Shown here piece after piece: positions 8,677 through 18,193 of a DNA stretch of 64,000 nucleotides (position 1 is its first letter; each line of letters begins with the position of its first letter). Both the position numbers and the translations under genes were made by a program. The stretch spans positions 1 to 64,000 of the forward strand of contig JAGKSW010000038.1 in NCBI GenBank assembly GCA_018993265.1, read 5' to 3'. The notes under the pieces were generated by a model. It ran no database searches. It was not told the origin of the DNA and saw only the letters and a list, made by a program, of their open reading frames with translations. The DNA is from Nostoc sp. TH1S01 (GTDB taxonomy: Bacteria > Cyanobacteriota > Cyanobacteriia > Cyanobacteriales > Nostocaceae).

Positions 8677-9498
8677 ATGCTGAATAATTTTCGCGCTTTG
8701 CTGAGTCAATCTTTTATCGGTTTAGCTGTTTTGAGTCAAATTGCTGTATTTGCCCAGCCTAGTAGTGCGGAAACTATTGTTGGGGAATTAGGTAATGTTC
8801 GCGCAGAAATATCTTATGAGAAACCAGAGGAATATCAATATAAAAATGTGCGTTTGCAAATTAGCCGCGCAGGTAAAGTTGTTTTAGATCAAAAACTGCC
8901 CCAAGACAGTGAATATGATCGTCCTGTTGGTGGGATATATGAAAAAGAAGATAAGTTACCCATACTAGATTTAGACGGTGACAAAGAACCAGAGGTGATT
9001 GCTGATTTCTTTACAGGCGGCGCACATTGTTGTACTTATTCGTTGATTTATCGCTATGACAAAAAGTCCCAAAAGTACACTCAAATTCGCCAAGACTGGG
9101 GTAATGGGGCTTATCGATTTCAGGATTTTGATAAAGATGGCATCATCGAACTTGAGAGTCGAGACGATCGCTTTGCCTATGCTTTTACAGCTTATGCTGC
9201 TTCTGGTTATCCGTTGCAAATTTGGCAATATCGCCAAGGCAAAATGGTTGATGTCACTCGTCGCTATCCCAAGTTAATTTACAGTCACGCTTCTGAGCTA
9301 TGGAAAACTTACACTGAGATTCGTCAGCAAGGCGATGATGGTAGGGGATTTTTAGCCGCGTATTTGGCTGATAAGTATTTACTCGGTCAGGGAGAAGATG
9401 GTTGGAAACGAGTCCGACAAGCTTATACAAAAAGCGATCGCTCTCAATATTTTGCCGATGTCCGTAAGTTTCTCCGCGAAACTGGGTATATGAAGTAA
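8677..9498 (+). CDS. Exported protein with VCBS/EF-hand-like acidic loops
   Basis: Two acidic loops, LDLDGDKEPEV and FDKDGIIELE, resemble calcium-binding FG-GAP/VCBS or EF-hand loops, and there is a CC pair (AHCCTYS). The ATG at 8677 gives a good signal peptide (MLNNFRALLSQSF, hydrophobic, PSSA|E); an in-frame TTG at 8653 would add eight residues. The product is 273 residues and periplasmic or secreted. No enzyme motif is evident. A tandem repeat array follows it. Confidence 0.7.
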   Translation: MLNNFRALLSQSFIGLAVLSQIAVFAQPSSAETIVGELGNVRAEISYEKPEEYQYKNVRLQISRAGKVVLDQKLPQDSEYDRPVGGIYEKEDKLPILDLDGDKEPEVIADFFTGGAHCCTYSLIYRYDKKSQKYTQIRQDWGNGAYRFQDFDKDGIIELESRDDRFAYAFTAYAASGYPLQIWQYRQGKMVDVTRRYPKLIYSHASELWKTYTEIRQQGDDGRGFLAAYLADKYLLGQGEDGWKRVRQAYTKSDRSQYFADVRKFLRETGYMK

Positions 9499-9539
9499 TT
9501 TTACAGCGTTTCTCGGTTGAGTGCAGTACAAGTAGATAG

Positions 9540-9576
9540 AGGCTAGAGGCTAGAGGCTAGAGACTAGAGGCTAGGG
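9540..9576 (+). repeat. Heptanucleotide repeat array (AGGCTAG)
   Basis: Five near-copies of AGGCTAG/AGACTAG lie between the convergent genes ending at 9498 and 9602. The same heptamer family recurs at 61340-61402, 61526-61560 and 63734-63770. Confidence 0.85.
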
Positions 9577-9601
9577 AAATGTACCTTACAGTTCATAGCT
9601 T

Positions 9602-11932
9602 TCAATGAATTGTTCGCCGTGCTGCTGCTAAAATCAAGCGATGTTCAGCACGGGCGATCGCCTGATGTGTTCGTTCTACTGCTTCCGGTTCTACAGAAAT
9701 TGAAGTAATGCCCCATTCCACTAGTTTGTCGATGATTTCAGGATACAATGCTGGTGCTTGACCGCAAATGGAACAGGGGATGTCGGCATTTTTCGCCATC
9801 TGAATCAGTTGAGCGATCGCACCCATCACGGCTGGATGGCGTTCATCAAAGATTTTTGTGAGTTGTCCTTGTTCTCGATCTACGCCTAACAATAGTTGTG
9901 TTAAGTCATTCGTACCAATCGAAATTCCTGCTACCCCAGCTTTGACATACTCTGGCAATAAAAATAATACACTAGGAACTTCTGCCATCATCCACAATTG
10001 AAACTGAGACATTTGAGTTAGGCCGATTTGCTCTACTTTGTGTCGGCAAAAAGTAAACTCAGCCACACTCCGCACAAAGGGTAACAACAGCCGCAGATTG
10101 CTGTAACCTGCTTTTTGGACATTTAGTAAAGCTGTGAGTTCTAATTCAAAAACGGTGGGATTATTGAGATAACTCAATGTACCGCGATCGCCAAGGATAG
10201 AATGTGGCGCAGATGGTAGAGTATGAGTTGATGATGAAAACTCGTGGAATCGCCAATCGAGCGAGCGATAAAATACTGGCCTAGGAGTAAATGCACGCAC
10301 AAAATTGAGAATCTGCTGTGTCCACAACTCTAACAATTCTGCTCGACGACCACTCATAATCCAATTATGTGGGTGTTGTCCTTCTAAGATATTTAAGAGC
10401 ATTAATTCTGAACGTAACAATCCCACGCCATCGACCGGTAAGTTTTGCGATCGCTCGATTAAATTAGGCTGACTCAGATTCACCATTAGTTGAGTAGCAA
10501 TCATGGGCAGCTGAGGACTAAAATGCGGATGCTGGAATGAAACAGAAGAGACAGTAGAACTAATTTCTGGACTTTCTTTATTCCCGGCTTTGCCGTCTCT
10601 GAGGCGATAAACTTCTCCTCTGTCGCCATCTACTAGCAATTGTTCTCCGGTTTGAATTAAGACTGTAGCATCTTTTGCACTCACAACTGCGGGAATCCCC
10701 AATTCTCTGGATAATATTGCAGCATGGCTAGTTAACCCACCTTGTACTGTCACAATTGCCACAACTTTTTGCATCAAAGCTAACCAATCAGGCGCAATAG
10801 TTGGGACGACAAGCACAACTCCTTCAGGTATTTGCTCAGGTTTTTGCAGAGAATTAATTACATAAGCACTAGCCGTTACTTTTCCTGTGGCTGCGCCTAG
10901 ACCTTTGATTAACTTTAAATTAGGAACTGTCGCTAATGGAGTGTTAACTTCTGTAATGTGGATGTGCGAAACTGCATCTACTTCCGAAATACTCCACTGG
11001 ACAGTAAAATCGTTACCCAGTTCACTGACTAATTGATTTCCCAAAGCTATGACTTGTTGCAAATTTGCCTCTGGCAAAGCGTATTGTTTTTGACCCTCTT
11101 CTGGGAGTAAATAAGCAACTAGACCAGTGTTTTCATCAGTTAGTATTGACTGGAGTGGTGGTTGAGCCGTTGCGGTTGTCCCATCATCCAGACGATAAGC
11201 CAGCAATTTATTTCCTAAATGTCGTTCCAGAACAATACCTGTTTCTTGCTGAATGTAGTAGACATCTGGCAAAACTTCCCCTCTGGTGAGTGCTACTCCT
11301 AATCCCCAAGTAGCTTCAATTGTCCACCCAGAGGCGTTAGCATGAAGTGAGCCACTGGCGATCGCATTTTGCATTGGTTGTACTAACACCGCCAAATTCA
11401 CATTTTGCAGATCAATTCCCTGGTGTTGCCAATATAGTAAGCTTCTGGCGCGAAATAACTGACTCCAGACGCGCTTTAATCCCCAGGCGATCGCATCTTC
11501 ATTACAGTCACAAAATATTGGCTCCAGTAATCCAGATGTATTTCCTATGCCTTTTGCTGTATTTGAGACTGACAATGTTGGTTGCAAAATCAAATGCTTG
11601 CTTTGCCATTCTCGCGTCGCAGCGAAAATTGTACTCACCCACTGTGGCGGTACATTTGCAGCGACAACTTCTTGGCGTAAGCGACTAGCTACTTGCTGAA
11701 GTTGTCGCCAATTAGCCACATCAAGGTGTAATGAAGAATCAGGTAAGTCTGCAACTAAAGACTCTGAACTGTTGATGGTTTCTAAAAATTGTCGCAAAAC
11801 TTCTGCTGAAACTACAAAACCAGGGATCACAGGGTAGCCACGCTGCATGATTCTGCTTAGGTAAAATGCTTTGTCACCTACTTTGGCGCGGTCTTGCAGT
11901 TTAATTTGGTCAAGCCAGTAGACTTTTTCCAC
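9602..11932 (-). CDS. PEP-synthase-like protein with a degenerate ATP-binding domain
   Basis: The 776-residue protein has the order of PEP synthase (pyruvate, water dikinase): an N-terminal nucleotide-binding domain, a swivelling phospho-His domain (GGLTSHAAI, H403) and a C-terminal PEP/pyruvate barrel with GDRG, SIGTNDLTQLLLGVDRE and catalytic Cys in CSICGQAP. The last two domains keep their key residues. The ATP-grasp part does not: the usual VRSS Arg motif reads LSVSN (120-124), the DIEW Glu is Gln (VQW, Q312), and the QxR motif reads TEVN. ATP-dependent catalysis is therefore doubtful; it may act as a phosphotransfer or regulatory paralogue. It is transcribed divergently from the MgtC gene, about 700 bp away. 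Confidence 0.75.
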   Translation of the reverse strand: MEKVYWLDQIKLQDRAKVGDKAFYLSRIMQRGYPVIPGFVVSAEVLRQFLETINSSESLVADLPDSSLHLDVANWRQLQQVASRLRQEVVAANVPPQWVSTIFAATREWQSKHLILQPTLSVSNTAKGIGNTSGLLEPIFCDCNEDAIAWGLKRVWSQLFRARSLLYWQHQGIDLQNVNLAVLVQPMQNAIASGSLHANASGWTIEATWGLGVALTRGEVLPDVYYIQQETGIVLERHLGNKLLAYRLDDGTTATAQPPLQSILTDENTGLVAYLLPEEGQKQYALPEANLQQVIALGNQLVSELGNDFTVQWSISEVDAVSHIHITEVNTPLATVPNLKLIKGLGAATGKVTASAYVINSLQKPEQIPEGVVLVVPTIAPDWLALMQKVVAIVTVQGGLTSHAAILSRELGIPAVVSAKDATVLIQTGEQLLVDGDRGEVYRLRDGKAGNKESPEISSTVSSVSFQHPHFSPQLPMIATQLMVNLSQPNLIERSQNLPVDGVGLLRSELMLLNILEGQHPHNWIMSGRRAELLELWTQQILNFVRAFTPRPVFYRSLDWRFHEFSSSTHTLPSAPHSILGDRGTLSYLNNPTVFELELTALLNVQKAGYSNLRLLLPFVRSVAEFTFCRHKVEQIGLTQMSQFQLWMMAEVPSVLFLLPEYVKAGVAGISIGTNDLTQLLLGVDREQGQLTKIFDERHPAVMGAIAQLIQMAKNADIPCSICGQAPALYPEIIDKLVEWGITSISVEPEAVERTHQAIARAEHRLILAAARRTIH

Positions 11933-12629
11933 TCACTTTATTTTTGATTATTTGTCAATTTGCCAATATCGGCTGTTTCTCCCGGTAAATACTCAGCAGC
12001 CATTGACTAAATTATCTGCCGAGAGAATTTCTTCTAGTTTATTGTTGATAATTCGTTTGATTTAGTTATGAGTTAATTTCTCATTAAATGATGTTTGGCA
12101 ATCATCTCACCTCTTTGGTCTATTAATATTTTTGGTGCAATCCTCATAGATAAAACCCTAAATAACCATCAAGCCTTCAAGTATTGAGTTTATGGCTAAA
12201 CCTAGTAATTTGAGTGATAATTTTACTTATTAGTCAGTTTTAACAGTCAAATAGCTAGTTCATCAGTATGATATCTATGCCGTTAGTGTAGATCATTAAT
12301 AGTGCCATAAATTTTCATCCAGATTCTATCTTATCTGCTTAAAATAGCACTGCGCTTGCCGTTAGAAATACATAATTACCTTGCGTGACTGCTAACTCAA
12401 TCATTATCTTGAAGTTAACTATAATATCAGGCTGTAAATTTAAATTAATTCAATTCATTTAGAAAATTTTTACAAAAAAATTTAGAATTACAATCTTTAT
12501 CCTGATATAAATACCTATCGATTTAGAAAAAATCGCATCAAAATAATTTTTACTAACCTTTATTTCCTAGAGGCAACTTTGTTGTTTTAATGTAAAGTAG
12601 CATATATTACTTTATATCTTCAAACAGAA
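11933..12629. other. Gene-free spacer, 697 bp
   Basis: AT-rich divergent spacer between the PEP-synthase-like gene and the MgtC gene. Only very short open frames are present. No repeats or RNA motifs were recognised, though promoters for both genes must lie here. Confidence 0.6.
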
Positions 12630-13082
12630 TTGTTAAATACTTACTACTTGCCACCAAATGATTGGCTGAATACTCTATTTCGACTATGCCTAGCTTTGCT
12701 TTTAGGAGGAGTTATTGGCATTGAACGTCAAATTAGACGTAAACCAGCAGGCTTAAGAACTCATATACTTGTCAGTTTGGGCTCAGCTTTGTTTACGCTC
12801 ATTCCCTTACAAACAGCGATGTTAGAACCTCATCCTGATGCTTTGAGTCGTGTCATTCAAGGCATTGCCGCTGGTGTAGGATTTCTGGGTGCAGGAGAAA
12901 TTGTCCGCGAATCTTCCCAAAAATCGCAACAGCCTGAAGTTCATGGACTGACATCAGCCGCAGCGATTTGGGTTTCAGCCGCTTTAGGAATTGTTGCTGG
13001 TTGTGGCTTATGGCAATTGGGATTAATAGCTGCTTTCTTGACTATTTTAGTGTTGACTTTGTTGAAGAGAGTAGAAAGATAG
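12630..13082 (+). CDS. MgtC/SapB family membrane protein
   Basis: The 150-residue product has about four to five membrane helices and the MgtC core signature: LLGGVIGIERQIRRKPAGLRTH, split here around residues 25-45, then GSALFTLI and a Gly-rich VGFLGAGEI. MgtC relatives influence Mg2+ homeostasis and P-type or F-type ATPases in other bacteria. This is the short form without the C-terminal soluble domain. It starts at TTG without a clear Shine-Dalgarno, and no in-frame ATG is near, so the start is uncertain by a few codons. Confidence 0.8.
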   Translation: MLNTYYLPPNDWLNTLFRLCLALLLGGVIGIERQIRRKPAGLRTHILVSLGSALFTLIPLQTAMLEPHPDALSRVIQGIAAGVGFLGAGEIVRESSQKSQQPEVHGLTSAAAIWVSAALGIVAGCGLWQLGLIAAFLTILVLTLLKRVER

Positions 13083-13098
13083 TTTAGTTCGTCATTTG

Positions 13099-13515
13099 TT
13101 ATTTATTAAATAATGCTAAGGCTTTAGTAAAAATTTCTTCTTCTGCTCGCGTTTCTAAAATTAATTTAACTAAATATATAAATTCCCAATCTGTTTGTGT
13201 GTCATTTTCAATAGTTTTACTAGCTGCATAGAAACTCACATCATCAGTACACAATTCATTAGTATTACCTGTTTGTAATTCTGGTCTTCTGATATCCCAT
13301 GAGACTGTTTTCCCACGCAACGTAAATTGAAACCAAATTATTTTGTCATACTCGAATTCAAAAAACACATCAAAATAAGGTTCTTCACCTTGAAACCAAA
13401 TTTTTTTATAACCCTCTTGCCGTCTTTGCTTTAAGAACTTTTGCTCAATTGCTCGTAATGATGCACCTAATGATGCAATTTCCTGTGGGTCTAATTTGAA
13501 ATTAGTTTTTTGCAT
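13099..13515 (-). CDS. Conserved hypothetical protein
   Basis: A soluble product of about 138 residues with an aromatic-rich core (IWFQGEEPYFDVFFEFEYDKIIWFQF). No known domain was recognised. The ATG at 13515 (MQKTNF) is preferred because the further upstream ATG at 13536 falls inside a GTCATTT repeat array. It lies downstream of recF on the same strand. Confidence 0.6.
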   Translation of the reverse strand: MQKTNFKLDPQEIASLGASLRAIEQKFLKQRRQEGYKKIWFQGEEPYFDVFFEFEYDKIIWFQFTLRGKTVSWDIRRPELQTGNTNELCTDDVSFYAASKTIENDTQTDWEFIYLVKLILETRAEEEIFTKALALFNK

Positions 13516-13523
13516 AATTGAAA

Positions 13524-13596
13524 TGTCATTTGTCATTTGTCATTAATCAATTGTCATTTGTCATTTTGCTCATTGACCATTGACTATTGACTATTG
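13524..13596. repeat. GTCATTT / ATTGACT heptamer array
   Basis: GTCATTT-type units followed by ATTGACTATTGACT units fill the spacer between the hypothetical gene and recF. The same family recurs at 37610, 41148, 48198 and 59184. Confidence 0.8.
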
Positions 13597-13597
13597 A

Positions 13598-14737
13598 CTA
13601 ATTCATTGATATCTCTCCTGCTTTGACAAATAGAATTTGAGAAGAATTTAACCACTGAGCATCAAAAGAACTTAAGTGAGTTGTAGTGATTAAAGTTTGA
13701 AATCGGTCTTGAATAGCATCGAGCAATTGATTTTGACGGTATGGGTCTAATTCCGCTAAAACATCATCAAGCAACAACAGTGGTGGCTCTTTAACTACTT
13801 CTTCAATTAGCTGTAATTCTGCGAGTTTTAAGGCTAAAACTAAGGTGCGTTGCTGACCCTGAGAACCATATTGCCGAGCAGGCGTTTGATTAATAGTCAA
13901 TTCTACTTCGTCACGATGGGGGCCGACAAGGGTAGTACCTCGGTAGAGTTCGGCTACAGCGCGTTGCTGAATTTTGTTTAAAAAGGCTTGCTGGACTTCT
14001 TCTGCTTGATTTTGTACCAAAGGAATATTAGGTGAGTATTTAATTTCTAAGATTTCGGTACTACCACTAATACTGGCGTGCCAAGCCGCAGCAATGGGAG
14101 CTAATCTTTGAATAGCCCGATCTCGTCTTCTAATGACTCTGGTACCTGTAGTCGCTAACTGTGCATCCCAAAGGGCAAGTTCTGAGTGCTGAGTGCTGAG
14201 TGCTGAGTGCTGAGTGGGGAGGGGGGAGTCTTGGTGTTTTTTTAGAAAGGCGTTGCGTTGGCGTAACACTTGATTGTACTGGTGCAAAATGTGGGCATAA
14301 ACTGGTTCGAGTTGAATTAATAAAGTATCTAACCAATTGCGCCGGACTTCCGGACTACCGCGCACTAATTCTAAATCTAAACTGGAAAACTGCACGGCGT
14401 TGAGAACACCTAAAAAATCCATTTGTCGCCGCACAATCTCGCCATTAATCGCCACACTGCGGCGACCGTTACGCCGGAGAGTTAAAGTTAAATCACTAAT
14501 ACCTACATCTCGTTCTAGGCTGGCATTGATTTGCGCGAATTCTGCCCCATCTTGAATTAAATCGCGATCGCGTGCCATCCGGTGCGATCGCAATGTTGCC
14601 AATAACTCTACAGCTTCTAACAAATTCGACTTACCCTGAGCATTATTTCCTACCAAAATTGCCTTGGCAGCATTAAACTCAACCTTTTGGTCTTGATAAT
14701 TCCGAAATTGTCTCAGGTGTAAGGTTTTTAAATACAT
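13598..14737 (-). CDS. recF: DNA replication/repair protein RecF
   Basis: The 379-residue protein opens with YLKTLHLRQFRNY, the RecF N-terminus. It has Walker A GNNAQGKSN (residues 30-38), an ABC-type signature region (YGSQGQQRT) and Walker B LLLLDDVLAELD. RecF is an SMC-like ATPase that helps load RecA at gaps through RecO/RecR. Residues 171-186 (SPLPTQHSALSTQHSE) are translated from an in-frame heptamer repeat at 14180-14227, in the coiled-coil arm region, where a length change is least likely to be harmful. Confidence 0.93.
   Translation of the reverse strand: MYLKTLHLRQFRNYQDQKVEFNAAKAILVGNNAQGKSNLLEAVELLATLRSHRMARDRDLIQDGAEFAQINASLERDVGISDLTLTLRRNGRRSVAINGEIVRRQMDFLGVLNAVQFSSLDLELVRGSPEVRRNWLDTLLIQLEPVYAHILHQYNQVLRQRNAFLKKHQDSPLPTQHSALSTQHSELALWDAQLATTGTRVIRRRDRAIQRLAPIAAAWHASISGSTEILEIKYSPNIPLVQNQAEEVQQAFLNKIQQRAVAELYRGTTLVGPHRDEVELTINQTPARQYGSQGQQRTLVLALKLAELQLIEEVVKEPPLLLLDDVLAELDPYRQNQLLDAIQDRFQTLITTTHLSSFDAQWLNSSQILFVKAGEISMN
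14180..14227 (-). repeat. Heptamer repeat (CTGAGTG x5 plus G-rich end) inside recF
   Basis: Five exact CTGAGTG units at 14181-14215 followed by a G-rich tail lie wholly within the recF reading frame and encode 16 residues without disrupting it. Confidence 0.85.
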
Positions 14738-14745
14738 AATTTAAG

Positions 14746-15003
14746 TAAAAAGGCAAAAAGTAAAAGGCAAAAGTAAGTAATTTTTACTTTTACCTTTTGA
14801 CAAAATTACACAGGTAAAAGACGAAAAAGCAGTTTTTTCGTAAGAATTCAGCAAACAGAAGTCAGAAGTCAGAATTTAAGAGTAACTCACCATGATTAAT
14901 CTATTTTCTTGAGAAGAATGTGATTAAATTTTCTAACATTCTGGCTCCTGGATTCTGACTCCTGAATTCTTGCTTTTCTTCCTTTTTACTTTTACCTTTT
15001 AAC
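14746..15003. repeat. Nested inverted repeat arrays between recF and the Ca2+ ATPase
   Basis: The outer arms are AAAAGGCAAAAGTAA-type units (about 14749-14810) and their inverse near 14977-15003. The inner arms are CAGAAGTCAGAAGTCAGAAT (about 14855-14876) and the inverse GATTCTGACTCCTGAATTCT (about 14949-14970). The spacer is therefore a double palindrome built from short tandem units. No gene is present. Confidence 0.65.
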
Positions 15004-15006
15004 TTG

Positions 15007-17868
15007 TTAAACAGTTTTCTTGCCCATGAAACGGAAGAAGATTTTTTCGGCTTCAATCCAGACAAACATTAAGGCGCTGAAACCAATACAAATCGCTAAC
15101 TCCGCAGGCGGTAGCCAATGAGTACCGAAGAAAGCCCGCAGGGGTGGCACGTAAACTAGCATAAGTTGCAAAATTGTTGTCACCACAACCGCACCCAGCA
15201 CATAGGGATTAGAGAAAGGATTCACCTCAATAGTTAGCTGGTTGTTGGAACGAATGGCGATCGCATGACCCATCTGGGCAATACACAATGAAGTAAATAC
15301 CATTGTTTTCCAACGTTCTGGGTCAAGCCCATCCCCGGTTGCTGTTTGCACATGGAAGTATGACCATTCCATGAGGATGATTGTAATAATCGCAAACACA
15401 ACCCCAATGCGAATCATGTAAGAACCCAAGCCTCTGGCAAAAATGCTTTCGCGGGGACTGAAGGGAGGACGCTGCATCACATCTGGTTCTGGTGGTTCTA
15501 CAGCCAAGGCTAAGGCTGGTAAACCATCTGTCACCAAGTTCATCCACAAAATTTGTAATGGTGTGAGGGGAACGCCTCCCAAACCTAAAATTGGTGCGGC
15601 AGCAATAGTTAAAACTTCACCGATGTTACTGCCTAAAATATATTTAATAAAGCGGCGGATGTTGGTGTAAACTACTCGACCTTCTTTGGTCGCCGCCACA
15701 ATGGTCGCAAAGTTGTCATCTAGCAGTACCATATCACTGGCTTCTTTACTCACATCAGTACCAGTGATGCCCATTGCAATGCCGATGTCTGCTTGTTTTA
15801 GGGCTGGGGCATCATTTACACCATCGCCAGTCATCGCCACAAATCGACCACGGCGTTGTAATGCTTGCACAATTCGCAGTTTGTGTTCTGGAGCAACTCT
15901 GGCATAGATGCTTACCAAGTCAACTTGTTGTTCTAGTTCTTGGTCACTCATCCGTTGCAATTCTTGACCAGTCAGCACTCTGTCGCCTTCTTGGGCAATG
16001 CCTAAATCAATTGCAATAGCGCGGGCTGTTAATTGATGGTCGCCTGTTATCATGACTGGGCGAATTCCGGCTTGGCGACATTCTGCCACGGCGGCTCTGA
16101 CTTCTGGTCTGGGTGCATCTAGCATTCCCACCAACCCTAGCCATACCAAATTTTGCTCTGATTCCTCATCTGAGCCTTCGGGGGGAACTTCAATGAGGGG
16201 TTTGTAGGCAAAACCTAATACCCGTAAACCTTGACTGGCCATTCGGTCATTAGCTGCCAAAATTTTGCTGCGTTGTTCTTCTGTTAAAGGTGCTGAGTGT
16301 GTACCCAAACGAATTTCGCTGCAACGAGCCAAAGTTAACTCTGGTGAGCCTTTGGTAAACATCAGGTAAGGTTCAGAGTTGACAAAACCTGCGATCGCTG
16401 GATCTAAACTGGTCAAGGATGGTTCCCCTGTCGCCACTTCCTCAACTTGCGTAATCACGCTCATCCGTTTACGTTCTGAGGAGAAGGGAAATTCACTCAC
16501 ACGGGGTAACTTACTGTTCCATTGGTCTTTTTCAATGCCAGCTTTGCCAGCTAATGTCACCAACGCACCTTCCGTGGGGTCGCCTAAAATTGCCCATTCA
16601 CCTTTTTCTTTTTGCAATACTGAGTCATTACAAACGGCGCAAGCAACTAATAAAGCTGGGATTTCGGGATAATCTTCAACTGGAACTTTTTGATTATCTA
16701 ATTGAAAATCTCCCACAGGTGCGTAACCTTCGCCTGTTACCCGAAAAGTATTGTTATTGGTGAAAATCGATTGCACCACCATTTTGTTCTGGGTGAGCGT
16801 ACCGGTTTTATCAGAACAAATCGTGGTGACAGAACCCAAGGTTTCTACCGCTGGTAGTTTGCGAATCAAGGCATTGCGGCGTACCATGCGCTGGGTTCCT
16901 AATGCCAAGGTAACGGTAATCACGGCGGGTAAACCTTCGGGGACTACCGCCACCGCCATACTTAAGGAAACTTCTAACAGGTCTTGTAAATTGCTAAAAC
17001 CTCTGGCCTGAATGATCCCGCCAATGACAACGATCGCCACTAAAATCAAGGAACCAGAAACTAGGACATTACCTAGTTGTGTCATCCGTTGCTGCAAAGG
17101 TGTAGGTTCGCTATCCACCGATTGCAACATGGTGGCAATTTTACCCAGTTCGGTTTGCATCGCGGTGTTGGTCACTAAAACTTTACCGCGTCCTTGGACA
17201 ACTTCAGTACCTTGAAAAACTAAATTAATGCGATCGCCCAAAGATGTATCTTCAGGTAGTTGAAGAGTTGCTTGCTTGTTAACTGCTTCTGCTTCGCCTG
17301 TGAGTGCTGATTCTCGTACTTGTAAATTGGACTGTTCGATTAAGCGTCCATCGGCGGCTATTTGTACTCCAGCTTCCAGCAGCATGATATCCCCTGGAAC
17401 GATATCTTTCGCTGCGACATCCAACAATTTCTTGTCTCGCATGACTCGCACCAAGGGCGAAGACATCTTTTTGAGTGCAGCTAAAGCTTGTTCGGCGCGG
17501 CTTTCTTGCACATATCCCAAGATGCCATTGAGAATCACAATTGCCATAATTGCAACTGTATCTTTAAAAGGCACCTCTCCCGGCTTTAATTGGCCTGCTT
17601 GCCAAGCTGTAAAATCCAAAAACCCAGAGATCAAAGCCACAGCAATCAGCATCAACAACATAATGTTCTTGAACTGATCGAGCAGTATTTCCCAAGCACT
17701 ACGACCACCATGTTCTTCTAATTCATTGGGGCCGTATTTTTGCAACCGTTGTTCAACTTCTTGGGGTGTTAAGCCACTGTCTGCCTTACTATCCAGCAGG
17801 TCTAAAGCTTTATCAACTTCTAAAGTATGCCAAATCGGGTTACTTTCAGGCAGAGAATTAGCAGACAT
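15007..17868 (-). CDS. Cation-transporting P-type ATPase, SERCA-like (probable Ca2+ pump, PacL type)
   Basis: A 953-residue P2A-type pump. It has an actuator TGE motif (190-192), PEGLP in helix 4 (310-314), the phosphorylated Asp in [10 protein letters not shown] (D353), a hinge [12 protein letters not shown], and a helix-6 [12 protein letters not shown] that matches the SERCA calcium ligands (Asn and Asp of NxxxD). Ten membrane helices are expected. These features point to Ca2+ export, as for cyanobacterial PacL; some relatives move Na+ or Mn2+. The ATG at 17868 gives the usual cation-ATPase N-terminal domain. Confidence 0.88.
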   Translation of the reverse strand: MSANSLPESNPIWHTLEVDKALDLLDSKADSGLTPQEVEQRLQKYGPNELEEHGGRSAWEILLDQFKNIMLLMLIAVALISGFLDFTAWQAGQLKPGEVPFKDTVAIMAIVILNGILGYVQESRAEQALAALKKMSSPLVRVMRDKKLLDVAAKDIVPGDIMLLEAGVQIAADGRLIEQSNLQVRESALTGEAEAVNKQATLQLPEDTSLGDRINLVFQGTEVVQGRGKVLVTNTAMQTELGKIATMLQSVDSEPTPLQQRMTQLGNVLVSGSLILVAIVVIGGIIQARGFSNLQDLLEVSLSMAVAVVPEGLPAVITVTLALGTQRMVRRNALIRKLPAVETLGSVTTICSDKTGTLTQNKMVVQSIFTNNNTFRVTGEGYAPVGDFQLDNQKVPVEDYPEIPALLVACAVCNDSVLQKEKGEWAILGDPTEGALVTLAGKAGIEKDQWNSKLPRVSEFPFSSERKRMSVITQVEEVATGEPSLTSLDPAIAGFVNSEPYLMFTKGSPELTLARCSEIRLGTHSAPLTEEQRSKILAANDRMASQGLRVLGFAYKPLIEVPPEGSDEESEQNLVWLGLVGMLDAPRPEVRAAVAECRQAGIRPVMITGDHQLTARAIAIDLGIAQEGDRVLTGQELQRMSDQELEQQVDLVSIYARVAPEHKLRIVQALQRRGRFVAMTGDGVNDAPALKQADIGIAMGITGTDVSKEASDMVLLDDNFATIVAATKEGRVVYTNIRRFIKYILGSNIGEVLTIAAAPILGLGGVPLTPLQILWMNLVTDGLPALALAVEPPEPDVMQRPPFSPRESIFARGLGSYMIRIGVVFAIITIILMEWSYFHVQTATGDGLDPERWKTMVFTSLCIAQMGHAIAIRSNNQLTIEVNPFSNPYVLGAVVVTTILQLMLVYVPPLRAFFGTHWLPPAELAICIGFSALMFVWIEAEKIFFRFMGKKTV

Positions 17869-18193
17869 TGTTTAGGTTACAGAAAAGGTTACAAAATTCG
17901 ATCATAATCTTAGTGATGGCGATAAAACCATCCACCAAAGTTACATTTAAGTTATTACTAACTTGTATAAGTTTAAATGCGTTTTTAGACATTTGCTAAC
18001 TTTTCTTAAGTTAGGATTATATGTATTTTTATGTATTTCATAGTATTTCTAAGAACATTTTAGAAATACTATTCCCCTAAGAAATTTGCGGTTCCGTCTA
18101 GAGGTGATAGCAAAATTACTGCTCGGCGTGCTAAACCGTGGAATATATATGCTTAATATAAATTTTGCACTCCCTAGTTAGACTGCTAGCCAG
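17869..18193. other. Divergent spacer, 325 bp
   Basis: AT-rich promoter region between the Ca2+ ATPase and the transglutaminase gene. No specific site was recognised. Confidence 0.5.

Noticed and set aside
14181..14215. Regular tandem units that could look like a CRISPR array
   Set aside because: Units are 7 bp with no spacers, and the tract is coding sequence in recF. The other heptamer arrays in the window are of the same kind.
15443..17677. Several antisense frames within the Ca2+ ATPase gene
   Set aside because: They overlap a highly conserved P-type ATPase over its full length and show no recognisable motifs.
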